Of a stretch of DNA of 64,000 bases, positions 30,846-40,466 are shown one piece after another. Every line of letters begins with the position of its first letter. Position 1 is the first letter of the stretch. Where the stretch lies: positions 310,001 through 374,000 of the forward strand of contig WION01000024.1 of NCBI GenBank assembly GCA_015039365.1, in the 5' to 3' direction. Both the position numbers and the translations under genes were made by a program. Under the pieces are notes generated by a model. The model worked only from the letters and a program-made list of their open reading frames with translations. It was not told the origin of the DNA and made no database searches. The DNA is from Amanita rubescens (Eukaryota > Basidiomycota > Agaricomycetes > Agaricales > Amanitaceae).

Positions 30846-32836
30846 AGATGCTCAGCTGAGCATCTAGAGACCGAAAAGGTCTCGATAGAGCCGGTTATAC
30901 CAGCTCTAAATCTAATAGAGGTCAAGCGGCCTCTAGACTCCACTAAACGACAGCCTACATCTTTGGCTGTCAGTAAGATAGAAATGAGCGCACGCCCGCA
31001 CTCACCTATCCCCTCAATGGCCCTCATGCCATTTGCTCTCTCGCCTGCCATCCTTTCGCAGGCCGATTCCCTCAGCGAGTCGAGCATGAGGCTCGACCGG
31101 CTAGTCTTGACACCTCTGGACGATGGAGGCCCCCAACGGTATCCCTACAATGCTGTTAACCTCCTATTCACCTTGAGTGCTTCTGATCATAAGATGGGCC
31201 TGCTACCTGTCTCCAAGCCTGTCTTCCCCCGGGATCACTCCTGCAGCCTTCTGAGCATCGAGCATTGGTGGTGGGCTCATGGTAAACCACCGAATATCGT
31301 GGTTAAGGCCAAACGACGACCTAATAACGTCGTTAATACGAAATTCGGCTTAAGTGTTTTAAAGCACTTACTGTCTGTTGAGGCAGCCCTCATACTGCCT
31401 ATCCTATCTGCACGCCTGCTGCGGATATCGAGTCTTTGTCACCCGAGTATTGGACTCGCTTGCCCAGTTCATAAGCCATCCATTTGGATAGTCTGTAGTC
31501 AGCTTCTATACGAAGTTGTCAATACAACGAGCGAACGAAAGGGAATAGCTACGAACCTTAGCGGGCCCATCAACACACTCAACTGTGACACTCCCGTCAT
31601 CTCCCATCCCTCTCGTCTCCATGGCTGTGGGTTGCAGATGCCGAGTAGTATCGCGTCGTTATCGTCATTGTTTGCTTCAACTGTGACACTCCCGTCATCT
31701 CCCATCCCTCTCGTCTCCATGGCTGCGGGTTGCAGATGCCGAGTATCGCGTCGTTATCGTCATCATTTGCTCGAAGCTGTCTTTGGACAGCATAACTAGT
31801 TGATTTCCGAGTCGACTAACTTGTATCTATGTAAATTAAACATAAATTCTATGAATTAGATTTAAAAACTATGTTTGAGTCATTACATGACTCACTTAAT
31901 TATTATTATGCTAGGTGGGACTTGCTGAGCCCATCTATAATCTTGTATTCCTCCTTTCTTGAAGGGGGAAGGACTTGGGATGAGTCGTTGTTGATTCTCC
32001 TGGGTCCTAGCATGGGGAGAGCTTTAATAGGATCCCCAATACAATACAATACGAGAACTCACCTGAGTTCTCTCTAGACCCAGCGTGAACGCTGAGTCTA
32101 ACCCGCGGACGACTAGTAGCCTAGTCCACAATACTCCAGGACTCTTTCGAGTCCTCCTTAGGCCTAAAAACAGCTGATCCAGTCGAAAGGAACACTGGAC
32201 TGAGGAATCGAGATGCACCAGTCCCAAACTGCGACACGCAGCATATTGCGCCCTTTCATCACCTCCAGTGGTCTCCCGCATACGGTCGTGATGTGTAAGC
32301 TCGTAGGGCTCTCTCCAAGTCCTAGCCTTGCTGTAGTTGTCCTGCCGAGCGAGAAGAGGCAGACTCTAAGTCCTAACCTTGAAGCCGACACTTGGGTCCA
32401 GGCCTCAGATGTCGCAAGGACTGGTCTTGAGTCCTCGTATTGCGCCGTCCTCAGTTTGGCTAACACGGATTCAACCGCAGTACCTATGTGTCATCCAGAT
32501 GGTCAGTAAGGAAGGAAAGAGAAAGAGAAAGACGAGGGACGCACCGTATAGCCAAGCCGCCCTCACGCGGCTATTCTCCCTCCTCCTCTTTCTCCTCGGA
32601 TCGCAGTCGCGGGCTAGAAGGGAACAAACGGCTCTTGTAGCCGTTAATATTCGGAGCTCTCACTTGTGAGAGCTCTCATCACCGTTCTTATCGCTAGGGG
32701 CTCTAGTGATAAACAAGGCTTGACGTGCGCACGCTCTAAATTCAGCCAGTCACACGATGTGACGACCTTCCATACTAGGAAGGAACGTCGAAATTCGACA
32801 CGCTCCTCGCGTCTAATGTTCTACTGGCTGTAGAAC
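30846..32836. other. Dense array of short stem-loops inside the hAT-like element
   Basis: By eye I count about 20 perfect stems of 6-10 bp with loops of 0-10 nt. Examples: 30846-30865 (20-bp palindrome), 30867-30883, 30949-30971, 31043-31063, 31079-31097, 31285-31304, 31312-31334, 31351-31370, 31381-31400, 31876-31894, 32053-32072, 32138-32155, 32654-32675, 32766-32783, 32787-32799 and 32818-32836. Others carry one mismatch or a G-T pair (30887-30907, 30916-30935, 31405-31427, 32075-32100, 32688-32712). Many follow one another with few bases between. A 320-codon frame at 30837-31799 crosses the first half but has no recognisable domain and is probably incidental. Confidence 0.7.
31580..31771 (+). 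repeat. 98-bp tandem duplication
   Basis: 31580-31677 is repeated at 31678-31771 with a few substitutions and a 3-4 nt deletion; both copies begin CAACTGTGACACTCCCGTCA. Confidence 0.85.
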
Positions 32837-32999
32837 TTCACAAACACCATCGTAGATGTTCGCTTTTGTGGTGGATAGACTCATATGTTTATCCCACAGA
32901 TTAATCTTAGAGAATTTTAATTTTTACTTCAGTGAAAATGATGATTTCCCTATTATACTGCATTAAATGTGCTTCACACAATCTATACTTCTCTATGCA

Positions 33000-33340
33000 A
33001 ATCGTATCATGATCGTGAATAGATCACAAGTGATCATGAATGGATCATGATGACCCACAATGATCCATGACTGATCACGATTGCATGTGCATGGTCTCAA
33101 AGAATGATCATGAACATTCACTGTGGTTCACAAGTGTTCATGAGGGAATCAGTATATAATGGCTTAATACAATAACTACTATTCATGGCTGTTCACAGCT
33201 ATTCATGCGCAATCATCGTGGATAGCTAATGATCATTAGTGATCACGAGTGATCATTAATGATCACGCTTGTTCATGATGATCTACAGTGATCACGAGTG
33301 ATCATTAGTGATCATTAATGATCATTAATGATCACAGCTT
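33000..33340. repeat. Right subterminal TGATCA-rich region
   Basis: Mirror counterpart of 29640-29920, with repeated AGTGATCA and TAATGATCA words up to the right terminal repeat. Confidence 0.75.
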
Positions 33341-33362
33341 GTTGTCCAATTTCGCGGAGCAA

Positions 33363-33741
33363 ACCCCACTGGCATACAAGCGGCTACTTGCATGAACCGA
33401 GTCCAAACCATGATTTACGCTTGGTGCCCATTAAGGAAAGGAACGTTCGCTTTGAGAGAGTGGCCGAGGTTTTTACAGTTTTTCCACGTGTGGTTGTATA
33501 CCACCGTCGTCACTTTTCGTGAGTGTGGTACCGGGGTTGTCGTAAGAAGCTAATTAACGTTAAACTACTTACGTTTCGCTACGTCGATCCCCCCCGGCTG
33601 GCAGCTATTGTCGTCACTGTGGTTTTTTGGGTGTTACTTTCTGGTCCGTCAACATTCAAGTCGAGGTTTGACGGTGCGTGTCGTTTGGACTATTCCCATC
33701 CCGACCCTGACTTTGACTGCACAGCATAGAGCAACATATCA
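33363..33741. other. Intergenic region upstream of a membrane-protein gene
   Basis: Contains a hydrophobic frame (LAAIVVTVVFWVLL, near 33600) and a plausible intron 33674-33725 (GTGCGT donor, CTGAC branch, CAG). Joining it to the downstream gene gives a TAG, so I did not include it in the gene model. Confidence 0.35.
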
Positions 33742-34340
33742 ATGCACGCGTTCAACACCGCCTTTGTACTCTTTAAAATACTACTAACAAATGTCCCTCC
33801 TCCACCGTGGATATACCTCCCCCTAAACGTCGCCATTCTAGCTTGCTATTTAGGAATAGCTTACATCACCAGCGGGACCCAGCACTTCTACAGTACGTGC
33901 CCATCCCCTCGCTACTTTATTGAATTGACCCTCCCACCCCACCAGCATACAACTTTTTGGACCCGAAAAAGGAGGGCGGGTTGTTGGCGGCGTATATTGT
34001 AGGAATAGCCGTGTGCGAGTGTGTCGCTTACGCGCTCGTGTATGGTGTTATCGTCCTCAGGCAAAAGGTTACGCGCGGGAGAGGGGTACTGGACGACGGG
34101 GCTAGGAGTCGAGTTCCGGACGAGGCGGTAGACGAGTGGCAGAACCGGAATCGGTGTTGTAGGAGGCTCAAGATTCGTCTTTTTTTTTTTACGGATGGAC
34201 ACACTACTGCTGCTTGCATGTATGCGCTATATGTTTTCATTTGTTTTGCTTACTTGTATATCCAGTCGTTGTTGGTGCATATCAGGCTGCCTTCAGGGTT
34301 GACGAGAATGGAGATGTCGATCTTTTCGTTGCCGCGGTAG
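33742..34340 (+). CDS. Small multi-pass membrane protein, unknown
   Basis: Exons 33742-33892 and 33946-34340 join across a 53-nt intron (GTACGT to CCAG) into 181 residues. The ATG at 33742 was taken as the start. Hydrophobic stretches suggest three or four membrane segments: FNTAFVLFKILL, the LPLNVAILACYLGIAYI helix, the AAYIVGIAVCECVAYALVYGVIV helix region in exon 2 and a C-terminal YALYVFICFAYLYI. Between the last two lies a basic, arginine-rich loop. A hydrophobic frame upstream could be another exon. I do not recognise the family. Confidence 0.5.
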
Positions 34341-34634
34341 GCCACTAGCCGGGATCAAACGCTCTGACGCGAGGTTTGTCTTTCCGAGAGAAAATGACAA
34401 ATTTTATCTCCATTTGGTTGGACGAGATCGTGAATGCGACAACCGTAAGCCCAGTTCAAGTATGCGTAGTACTTCCTAGTCTACTATACAAGCAATACAT
34501 AAATGTAATTTGAAGCATTCGTTCGAGAGGTGGAAGTACGAGATCGGACGAGGTTGGTGGGGATAAGGCGCTTGCTGCCCTCGGCGCGAGCGCTAACCAA
34601 CAACACCTCTTTGATGTCCTAGTCGTCGGAATCC

Positions 34635-35554
34635 TCATCGTCCTCGTAGGACAGCATCGGACAGCGTCGGATCGGAATGCGTGCGGCGCCATATTTCTTC
34701 CTTTTTCCTGTTCCAGGTATCATACACCTTATCTCCGTTCCCGCCCAACCGAGTAACCCTCTTGCAGTGTCTTTCGTTCAATTCGGCTATATAAAATCGA
34801 AAACTCTCGTAATCGCAGCGCGAGTACTGAAAAAAATACGTCATTCCTTAATCAAACTTAAGTAATATCATCCTTACCTGCGAGTCAACTTGAAGTGTAC
34901 ACATCGGCCTGACCCAGAGTCGCGTTTTATTCATCGCTTCGTCCACTTTTGCATCAATCTGAACTCCTGTAAGGCCGTCAAAGTTGTTTCTCAGTGATAT
35001 GCGGGCGCAATATAGGCGTTGGAGGAAATGGCGTATAATGAGTAACGCGAGAGTGCGTGCAAAGAAGTAACAGTTGAACTGCGCCAACGTGTATTTCTCG
35101 GTGTCGGGGTCCTTGCGGATGGCATTGCAAAAAGCAAAAAAGGTATGCAAGTCAGGCTTTCGTTCTTTTTCTTTCTTTGTGAATCAGGCTTTGGTTCATC
35201 GTTAAAAAACCAATGAATCTTGCGATCCGTGAGCCTGCGGACTGTGAAGTAATCCCTTTCGTGGAGAGAAGTAATGGTATCCTCTGCCTTGCAGCCACGC
35301 AACTTGGAGTTGACATTCGCTCCTTTTAATGGTCGCCGTTCGATGCGATAGTAGTTTCTCTTCACATCGTCCACTTTGAGGACGACAAACTCGTGCTCGG
35401 GCTCCTCTCTTTCCTTCCAGAGTTCGAGAGATATAATAGGATGGTTGGCATAACGTTGGTAGATGTCATCATCTATGGGAAGAGATGACATGTCGCGTGA
35501 TTGTGGTGAGGACGAGGACCGAGAGGCCATCGATAATATTGAGAAGGCTGGCAT
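34635..35554 (-). pseudogene. Unknown protein with NCYFFART motif, frameshifted by a 32-nt insertion
   Basis: Read on the minus strand: start ATG 35554, a first block containing HEFVVLKVDDVKRNYYRIERRP, then HTFFAFCNAIRKDPDTEKYT and FNCYFFARTLALLIIRHF, a 51-nt intron at 34827-34877 (GTAAGG to TTCAG), and a last exon 34635-34826 ending at TGA. Between the first two blocks, AAAGCCTGA is repeated 32 nt apart; removing one repeat and the intervening bases would keep the frame, but there is no GT..AG pair, so I see an insertion and not an intron. A histidine followed later by NC resembles the H/C order of LRAT/PPPDE-like permuted papain folds; that is speculative. Unknown family seen repeatedly in agaricomycetes. 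Confidence 0.5.
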
Positions 35555-35991
35555 GACGGTCAACGGAGAGTTGCTATTGGCAGGGCCTGCGAAGCTTGAA
35601 GCATTAAACTCCGTCAGAGAACCCTGTGTCCTGGGACCATATGAAGGCCTCGTTCATCGATAGGTAGCAACGCGCCGAACAGCAGAAGATCCGCATTCAC
35701 TGACCCTCTTTGCGGCAAATGCCACGGTCCAATGTTTCCCCTGTAGAAAATTGACTAGTCAATGTCGTCGGATTAATTCCGAGCAGATTGGGAAGACGTA
35801 CAACAACCAATTGCCATGATAGAGTATTCGCTCCAAATGCAAGACTTCGGATAGTTCAGACCTCGTGGCGGAGCCGACACGTGCAAATAAGCATGCCTGA
35901 TCTCCATTTGGTTGCGCGGCGCACCCACTTTTGTCCGAACCCCAATCCCAATTATCCGGGGTCCTAGCGGGGTCCCTTCTGTCCCCACACC

Positions 35992-37451
35992 ATGCCCATC
36001 TTCGAGGGTGCTACACACTCCCACATCGACCATTCTGACTTCAATGATGTTGGCCGCGATCAGATCATCACCCATTCCACCGTCCAGGATCAGACCATCG
36101 TCAGCGATTCCATCATCCGAATTGGCCGCAACCAGGACATCAGCAATTCCATTGTCTACCAGACCAATATCACTTATCACCACCCTCGGTTTTGTCCAGT
36201 CGCTGAATTGGCACACCCCCATTCCGAGGCGACATCCAGAGGAACACTAGTTCTTCGTCCCACATTCCGCTCTTCAGCCAGCGATTCCTGCCTTGTTGCT
36301 GCTCGTCTCATCGTCGAAATCGTTCAATCGCTGCCCGCCTCTGATCAATTCCGTAATCTGAAGGGGGATCTGAAGATCCTGCAGCAAACGCTAGACCTCG
36401 GTGGACTGGCAATCGACGCATATCAGTGTACGCCAATAGGTCGAATACTTTCATGCACTATTAGCGAGGAGAGGGCGCGGTGCATTGGAGTTTTACGAAA
36501 TTTGTTAAATACCATCAGAGATTACCAACGGGAAGTCAAGTCAATGCACCGATTTTTTTCCTTGAGTCGAGCGTTGGGAGGCGGGGGTGAATTAGGCGAA
36601 ATATGTGTATGGAGAGATAAATTATCGGATTGTCAGAAGTCGCTCGGCCAGTGCTTACGGGCATTAGACTCGTACGTCTTGCCTTTCTTCCACGCCCTGG
36701 TGTTGCTAAAACAGTGGGTTATTGTTAGTACTTCATTGCGCGCCTTTGGAAGCAGCGTGCGTGCACAGAATATATCTCCCGCAAATTTCAGTCGTCTATT
36801 ACAACAAGGCCCTCCTTTCCTACGCCACATACAAGTCAGTAAGGTTACAGTAGTCGATCATTTGGGACGAAACATACCGGTTCCGATCATATTCTGCTCC
36901 GCATGGCAGGTAAGGTGTGATCACAACCACATCGTTAGCTCATACATATTTGTACGTTAGGATTTCTATGTTTTCATCAGCGAGCTCTGCAAGGGTAGTG
37001 CCGGCCACGAGTTTATAGAACGACGCGATGTCAGGATGCTCCATAACAACAAAGTGATTGATCCATTAGAGTTCCCCGACCGTGTTGTGTCGGGAATGAC
37101 AATCGAGATGAGTATCATCTTACGACGGAGAACATCCTCTCAATCAAACACAAAGAAGTGTCCCCGATGTGGTTATAGTGCATCAGTCCCCGTGGGTGAT
37201 GGTTGGGTCGAGTGGGAAGTACCTTCAATTTCTATCATCATGCATAATTAATGGCTTTAATCTCAGTTGGCATTGTTCGGGACAGTATCAATTATCCAGA
37301 AAGGAGGAGATTGGTCCGCAAGATTCTAGACAACTCGACGAGGATAATGTAAAATATTTGCGCCGCATACAGATTGTCAAGACAAGGGTATGGTTTAGGA
37401 TGTCTGCAACTAATTGTGCTGACCTCACTGTTCCAATAGCCTTTCTTGTCG
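35992..37451 (+). CDS. ULD (ubiquitin-like fold) domain protein of fungal NLR-associated type
   Basis: Exons 35992-36909, 36961-37211, 37267-37387 and 37440-37451, with introns of 51, 55 and 52 nt, all phase-consistent. The ATG lies in CACCATG. The N-terminus has a short FNDVGRDQ-type repeat; the middle (about residues 90-270) is an alpha-helical region. The C-terminal ULD-like part reads VTVVDHLGRNIPVP, then DFYVFISELCKG, HEFIERRDV and VSGMTIEMSII, followed by KCPRCG, GWVDWHCSG and DEDNVKYLRRIQIVKTR. The two cysteine pairs could bind zinc. Such proteins occur in mushroom fungi beside NACHT-type immune receptors, but a role here is inferred. Downstream, the transcript would enter the tandem intron-like array. 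Confidence 0.68.
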
Positions 37452-38412
37452 GTGAGTGATTTTGAGCATGAAATGGGTGTCAATGGCTGACCTGGTCACT
37501 TTGTTTCTGTGTCCTCAGCGAGTGAGTGATTTTGAGCATGAAATGGGTGTCAATGGCTGACCTGGTCACTTTGTTTCTGTGTCCTCAGCTTGTGAGTGAT
37601 TTTGAGCATGAAATGGGTGTCAATGGCTGACCTGGTCACTTTGTTTCTGTGTCCTCAGCGAGTGAGTGATTTTGAGCATGAAATGGGTGTCAATGGTTGA
37701 CCTGGTCACTTTGTTTCTGTGTCCTCAGGTTGTGAGTGATTTTGAGCATGAAATGGGTGTCAATGGCTGACCTGGTCACTTTGTTTCTGTGTCCTCAGCG
37801 AGTGAGTGATTTTGAGCATGAAATGGGTTGTCAATGGCTGACCTGGTTGCTTTGTTTCTGTGACCTCAGCCGGTGAGTGAATTTGAGCATGAAATGGGTG
37901 TCAATGGCTGACCTGGTCATTTTGTTTCTGTGACCTCAGCCAGTGAGTGATTTTGAGCATGAAATGGGTGTCAATGGCTGACCTGGTCATTTTGTTTCTG
38001 TGACCTCAGTCAGTGAGTGATTTTGAGCATGAAATGGGTGTTAATGGCTGACCTGGTCACTTTGTTTCTGTGTCCTCAGCCAGTGAGTAATTTTGAGCAT
38101 GAAATGGGTGTCAATGGCTGACCTGGTCACTTTGTTTCTGTGTTCTCAGCCAGTGAGTGATTTTGAGCATGAAATGGGTGTCAATGGCTGACCTGTTCAC
38201 TTTGTTTCTGTGTCCTCAGCCAGTGAGTGATTTTGAGCATGAAATGGGTGTCAATGGCTGACCTGGTCACTTTGTTTCTGTGTCCTCAGTCAGTGAGTGA
38301 TTTTGAACACGAAATGGGTGTCAATGGCTGACCTGGTCACTTTGTTTCTGTGTCCTCAGCAAGTGAGTGATTTTGAGCATTGTCAATGGCTGATGGTGTT
38401 GACCAGGCCCAG
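37452..38412 (+). repeat. Tandem array of 14 intron-like units with 3-nt spacers
   Basis: Donor words GTGAGT occur at 37452, 37522, 37592, 37662, 37732, 37802, 37873, 37943, 38013, 38083, 38153, 38223, 38293 and 38363. Thirteen units are 70 bp (one 71). Each contains a GGCTGACC branch-like site (GGTTGACC in the fourth), a pyrimidine-rich TTTGTTTCTGTG stretch and a CTCAG acceptor, followed by exactly three bases before the next donor: CGA, CTT, CGA, GTT, CGA, CCG, CCA, TCA, CCA, CCA, CCA, TCA, CAA. The fourteenth unit is shorter, ending at GCCCAG (38412). Every spacer keeps phase 0 with the ULD gene's exon 4. Confidence 0.85.
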
Positions 38413-38510
38413 CTTGACACTGCTCTTCATTCAGCAATGAAATGAGGTCACAAGTGCATTGTAGATTTATTGCTAAAACATGGAGCAAAACAAGAATGGA
38501 TCTCATTTTT
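38413..38510 (+). pseudogene. Ankyrin-repeat C-terminal fragment
   Basis: Directly after the array, LDTALHSAMK, a TGA, then GHKCIVDLLLKHGAKQ parallels the C-terminus of the ankyrin protein at 47915 (HIETAFQSASDRGH, then VVDLLLKHGAKQK). The TGA replaces the arginine codon of the homologue, a CGA to TGA change. The last array unit also contains GVDQAQ, matching GVEQEH there. Confidence 0.7.
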
Positions 38511-39063
38511 TAAATTTAAATGTACAATAATGTATGTAGTGTTGAACAGTAACACACTAGTGACACTAAAGAGTAAATATAGTCTGCACAACATAAGTTA
38601 GAAAGGTATGCGTGGCAATCATAAGAAGCATCTCACCTCAGTTACAAGTATTTGTACTGAGGTGAAGAGAGAACAAGGAGCCTATTTATATGTTTACGAG
38701 GGTGTCCATGAAGCATACAGTGAGGCATGTAACAAAGGGGATTCGTGATAAGCAGATGAATGGGTGAAAGAGGTGGAGCACGCTTTATACGAGTAAAGCA
38801 CATCAATGGTGAACAATGCTTGGCGTGCTAAAGACCGAAATGTGAAAAGAGATGATTGTAATGTTCAACATGTAGTAGATTATTTGGATGAATAGCAAAG
38901 TGAGCCTGTATATTTTCCAGAAGGGTAATTCATCTACCAATCTACACAAAATGATTCAGAAGGTGAAGGCTCATAACTGAGGCTACTCAAGTTCATGAAA
39001 GGTTTTGTTGTGCTACGGGTTCCAGCAGATGAATTACTTGAGTCCAGATGCAAACTTATAATG
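38511..39063. other. Intergenic region with a long hairpin
   Basis: CACCTCAGTTACAA, GTAT loop, TTGTACTGAGGTG at 38634-38664 forms a 13-bp stem with one bulge. No gene recognised. Confidence 0.45.
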
Positions 39064-40424
39064 TTAATGACTATCCTGATCGACCACAATCTTTATCTCT
39101 TCCTCACCACGTCTCACAATCAACATTTTCCTTCTCTTCGATGGAGACCCAGCAAGTACCTCTTGCGCTGCATTAACCATCTCGTCGAACGACGACGCCG
39201 GCATTTCACCCCGATATATTCCATCTTCATCAGTCGAAGAAATTCGCAACGTGATTTGATCCAGATCTTTCAGCCTCTCAATGGCTTTGATCACATCCTA
39301 GTACCGACAACATCAGTATCCAGCAACCACCAAGGAGAGGAGATACACACAAGGTCATGATATGACAAGTACAACTCTACGTTCGTCAACCCGTCTAAAC
39401 ACTTGACCATTGCCAAACACACAAATTTGTGATAAATTCTTAAAAGGATGCTCGTCCATATCGAGGACGGCGAATCGTTGATGGCCCATTGGAATGTTTC
39501 GATTTTGGGACAAAAGTAGCCTAGGAGGTGGATGAATACTAGGACCGAGTCGATGCGCTGGATGTGGGATTGTTGGAGGGACAAGGTGTGGGGGGAAGGA
39601 GGGTAGCAAGTTTCAAGTGTGTCGTTGAGGTAGGCTTGTCGTGCGTTTGGGAAGGAGGATAGGACGGGTGTTGCTGCGCTTGGGAGGAGGATGGTGTGTA
39701 CGTTTGGGAGTATGAGGTGTTTGAAGGAGGATTTGAGGTGGAGGGATAGGTAGGAGGAGTCGGAGGAGTTTCTGGCGGTGGGGTTGGAGAGGCGTCGGAG
39801 GCGTTTGCGAGGGCAGAGGTCAATCCACCAAAGGGAAGTTATTTGGATGGTAGTTAAGTTTGGGAAGAGAGGTAGAGTTCGAGATAGTTCGCGGGCGAGG
39901 GTGGAGATGCAGTATGGTGTGATGAGGATGTTGAGTGTCCTAAATCCCGGTCCAATTGGTAACGCGTATCACACGGAGACGAGCAAAACGTACTTGACAT
40001 ACGACGCGTACGACGGTTGACGATTACATACTGCTTCGAGCTGTCGAACGGTTGATTTGTAGACGGTCTTCCACCATCGTTTGCGTCTCTGTGGCCGATC
40101 ATCCACTCGTGCACCTGGCGCCGTGCAAGCTTCGATGGTTTCCCAAAGAACAGGAATCAGCGCGGTTCTCAACGACCGACAGACCGAGGATAACGCTAGA
40201 ATAGTTTTGCGTCTTTCCGAGCAGGCAGGGTCTGGCGGACGGAGGTTGGGCCACGGAATATCCGGCGCGCGGGTGTAGGCGATAATTTCGAGTAAAATCT
40301 CTATCGGGAGCGCCTGAAAACCGCGCGCAACGGCCGTTTTCGACTTCTTGCACACATCCTGAGTGTTCTCTGGGTGTGATTTAGTACGCCTAATGCTTGA
40401 GAGGCCGAGGCATAACAGAGACAT
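39064..40424 (-). CDS. F-box protein with LRR-like C-terminal region
   Basis: Exons 40424-39994, 39939-39351 and 39297-39064 join in frame to 417 residues; introns are 54 nt (GTACGT to TTTAG) and 53 nt (GTGTGT to CTAG). An ATG at 40424 (MSLLCLGL) precedes an F-box: ALPIEILLEIIAYTRAPDIP (about residues 37-56), then ILALSSVCRSLRTALIPVLWETI. The rest has leucine-rich strand-helix units (LPLFPNLTTIQITSLWWIDL, SFKHLILPNVHTILLP) and a last exon with VIKAIERLKDLDQITLRISS. It would bind Skp1 through the F-box and choose substrates for SCF ubiquitin ligase through the C-terminal part. The substrate is unknown. Confidence 0.7.
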
Positions 40425-40466
40425 GACGGGGTTTCGCACGCGGGGTTGAACCACAACGCTGACGAC
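40425..40466. promoter_or_regulatory. 42-bp divergent start-to-start interval
   Basis: The predicted ATGs of the F-box gene (minus) and the coiled-coil/TM gene (plus) are only 42 bp apart, so their 5' UTRs must overlap or one start is misplaced. No TATA box is visible. Confidence 0.4.

Larger units (their letters stand above)
29602..33362. mobile_element. hAT-like TIR element, 3.76 kb, without recognisable transposase
   Basis: The termini share a perfect 17-bp inverted repeat, CCGCGAAATTGGACAAC at 29608-29624 and its complement at 33341-33357. Five or six less conserved outer bases end at the flanks. ACCCCACT directly flanks both ends (29594-29601 and 33363-33370), an 8-bp target-site duplication as in the hAT superfamily. 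About 270-340 bp at each end is packed with TGATCA/TGATCAT words, like subterminal transposase-binding repeats. No transposase (BED finger, DDE or dimerisation motif) was found, so the element looks non-autonomous. The left end is repeated at 26523. Confidence 0.75.

Noticed and set aside
30837..31799. 320-codon open frame in the hAT-like element as a transposase gene
   Set aside because: No BED finger, DDE or dimerisation motif; composition follows the hairpin array and a tandem duplication, so the frame is probably incidental.
37452..38390. CRISPR-like array of direct repeats
   Set aside because: Repeat units abut with only 3-nt spacers and carry spliceosomal signals; this is a eukaryotic locus with no cas genes.
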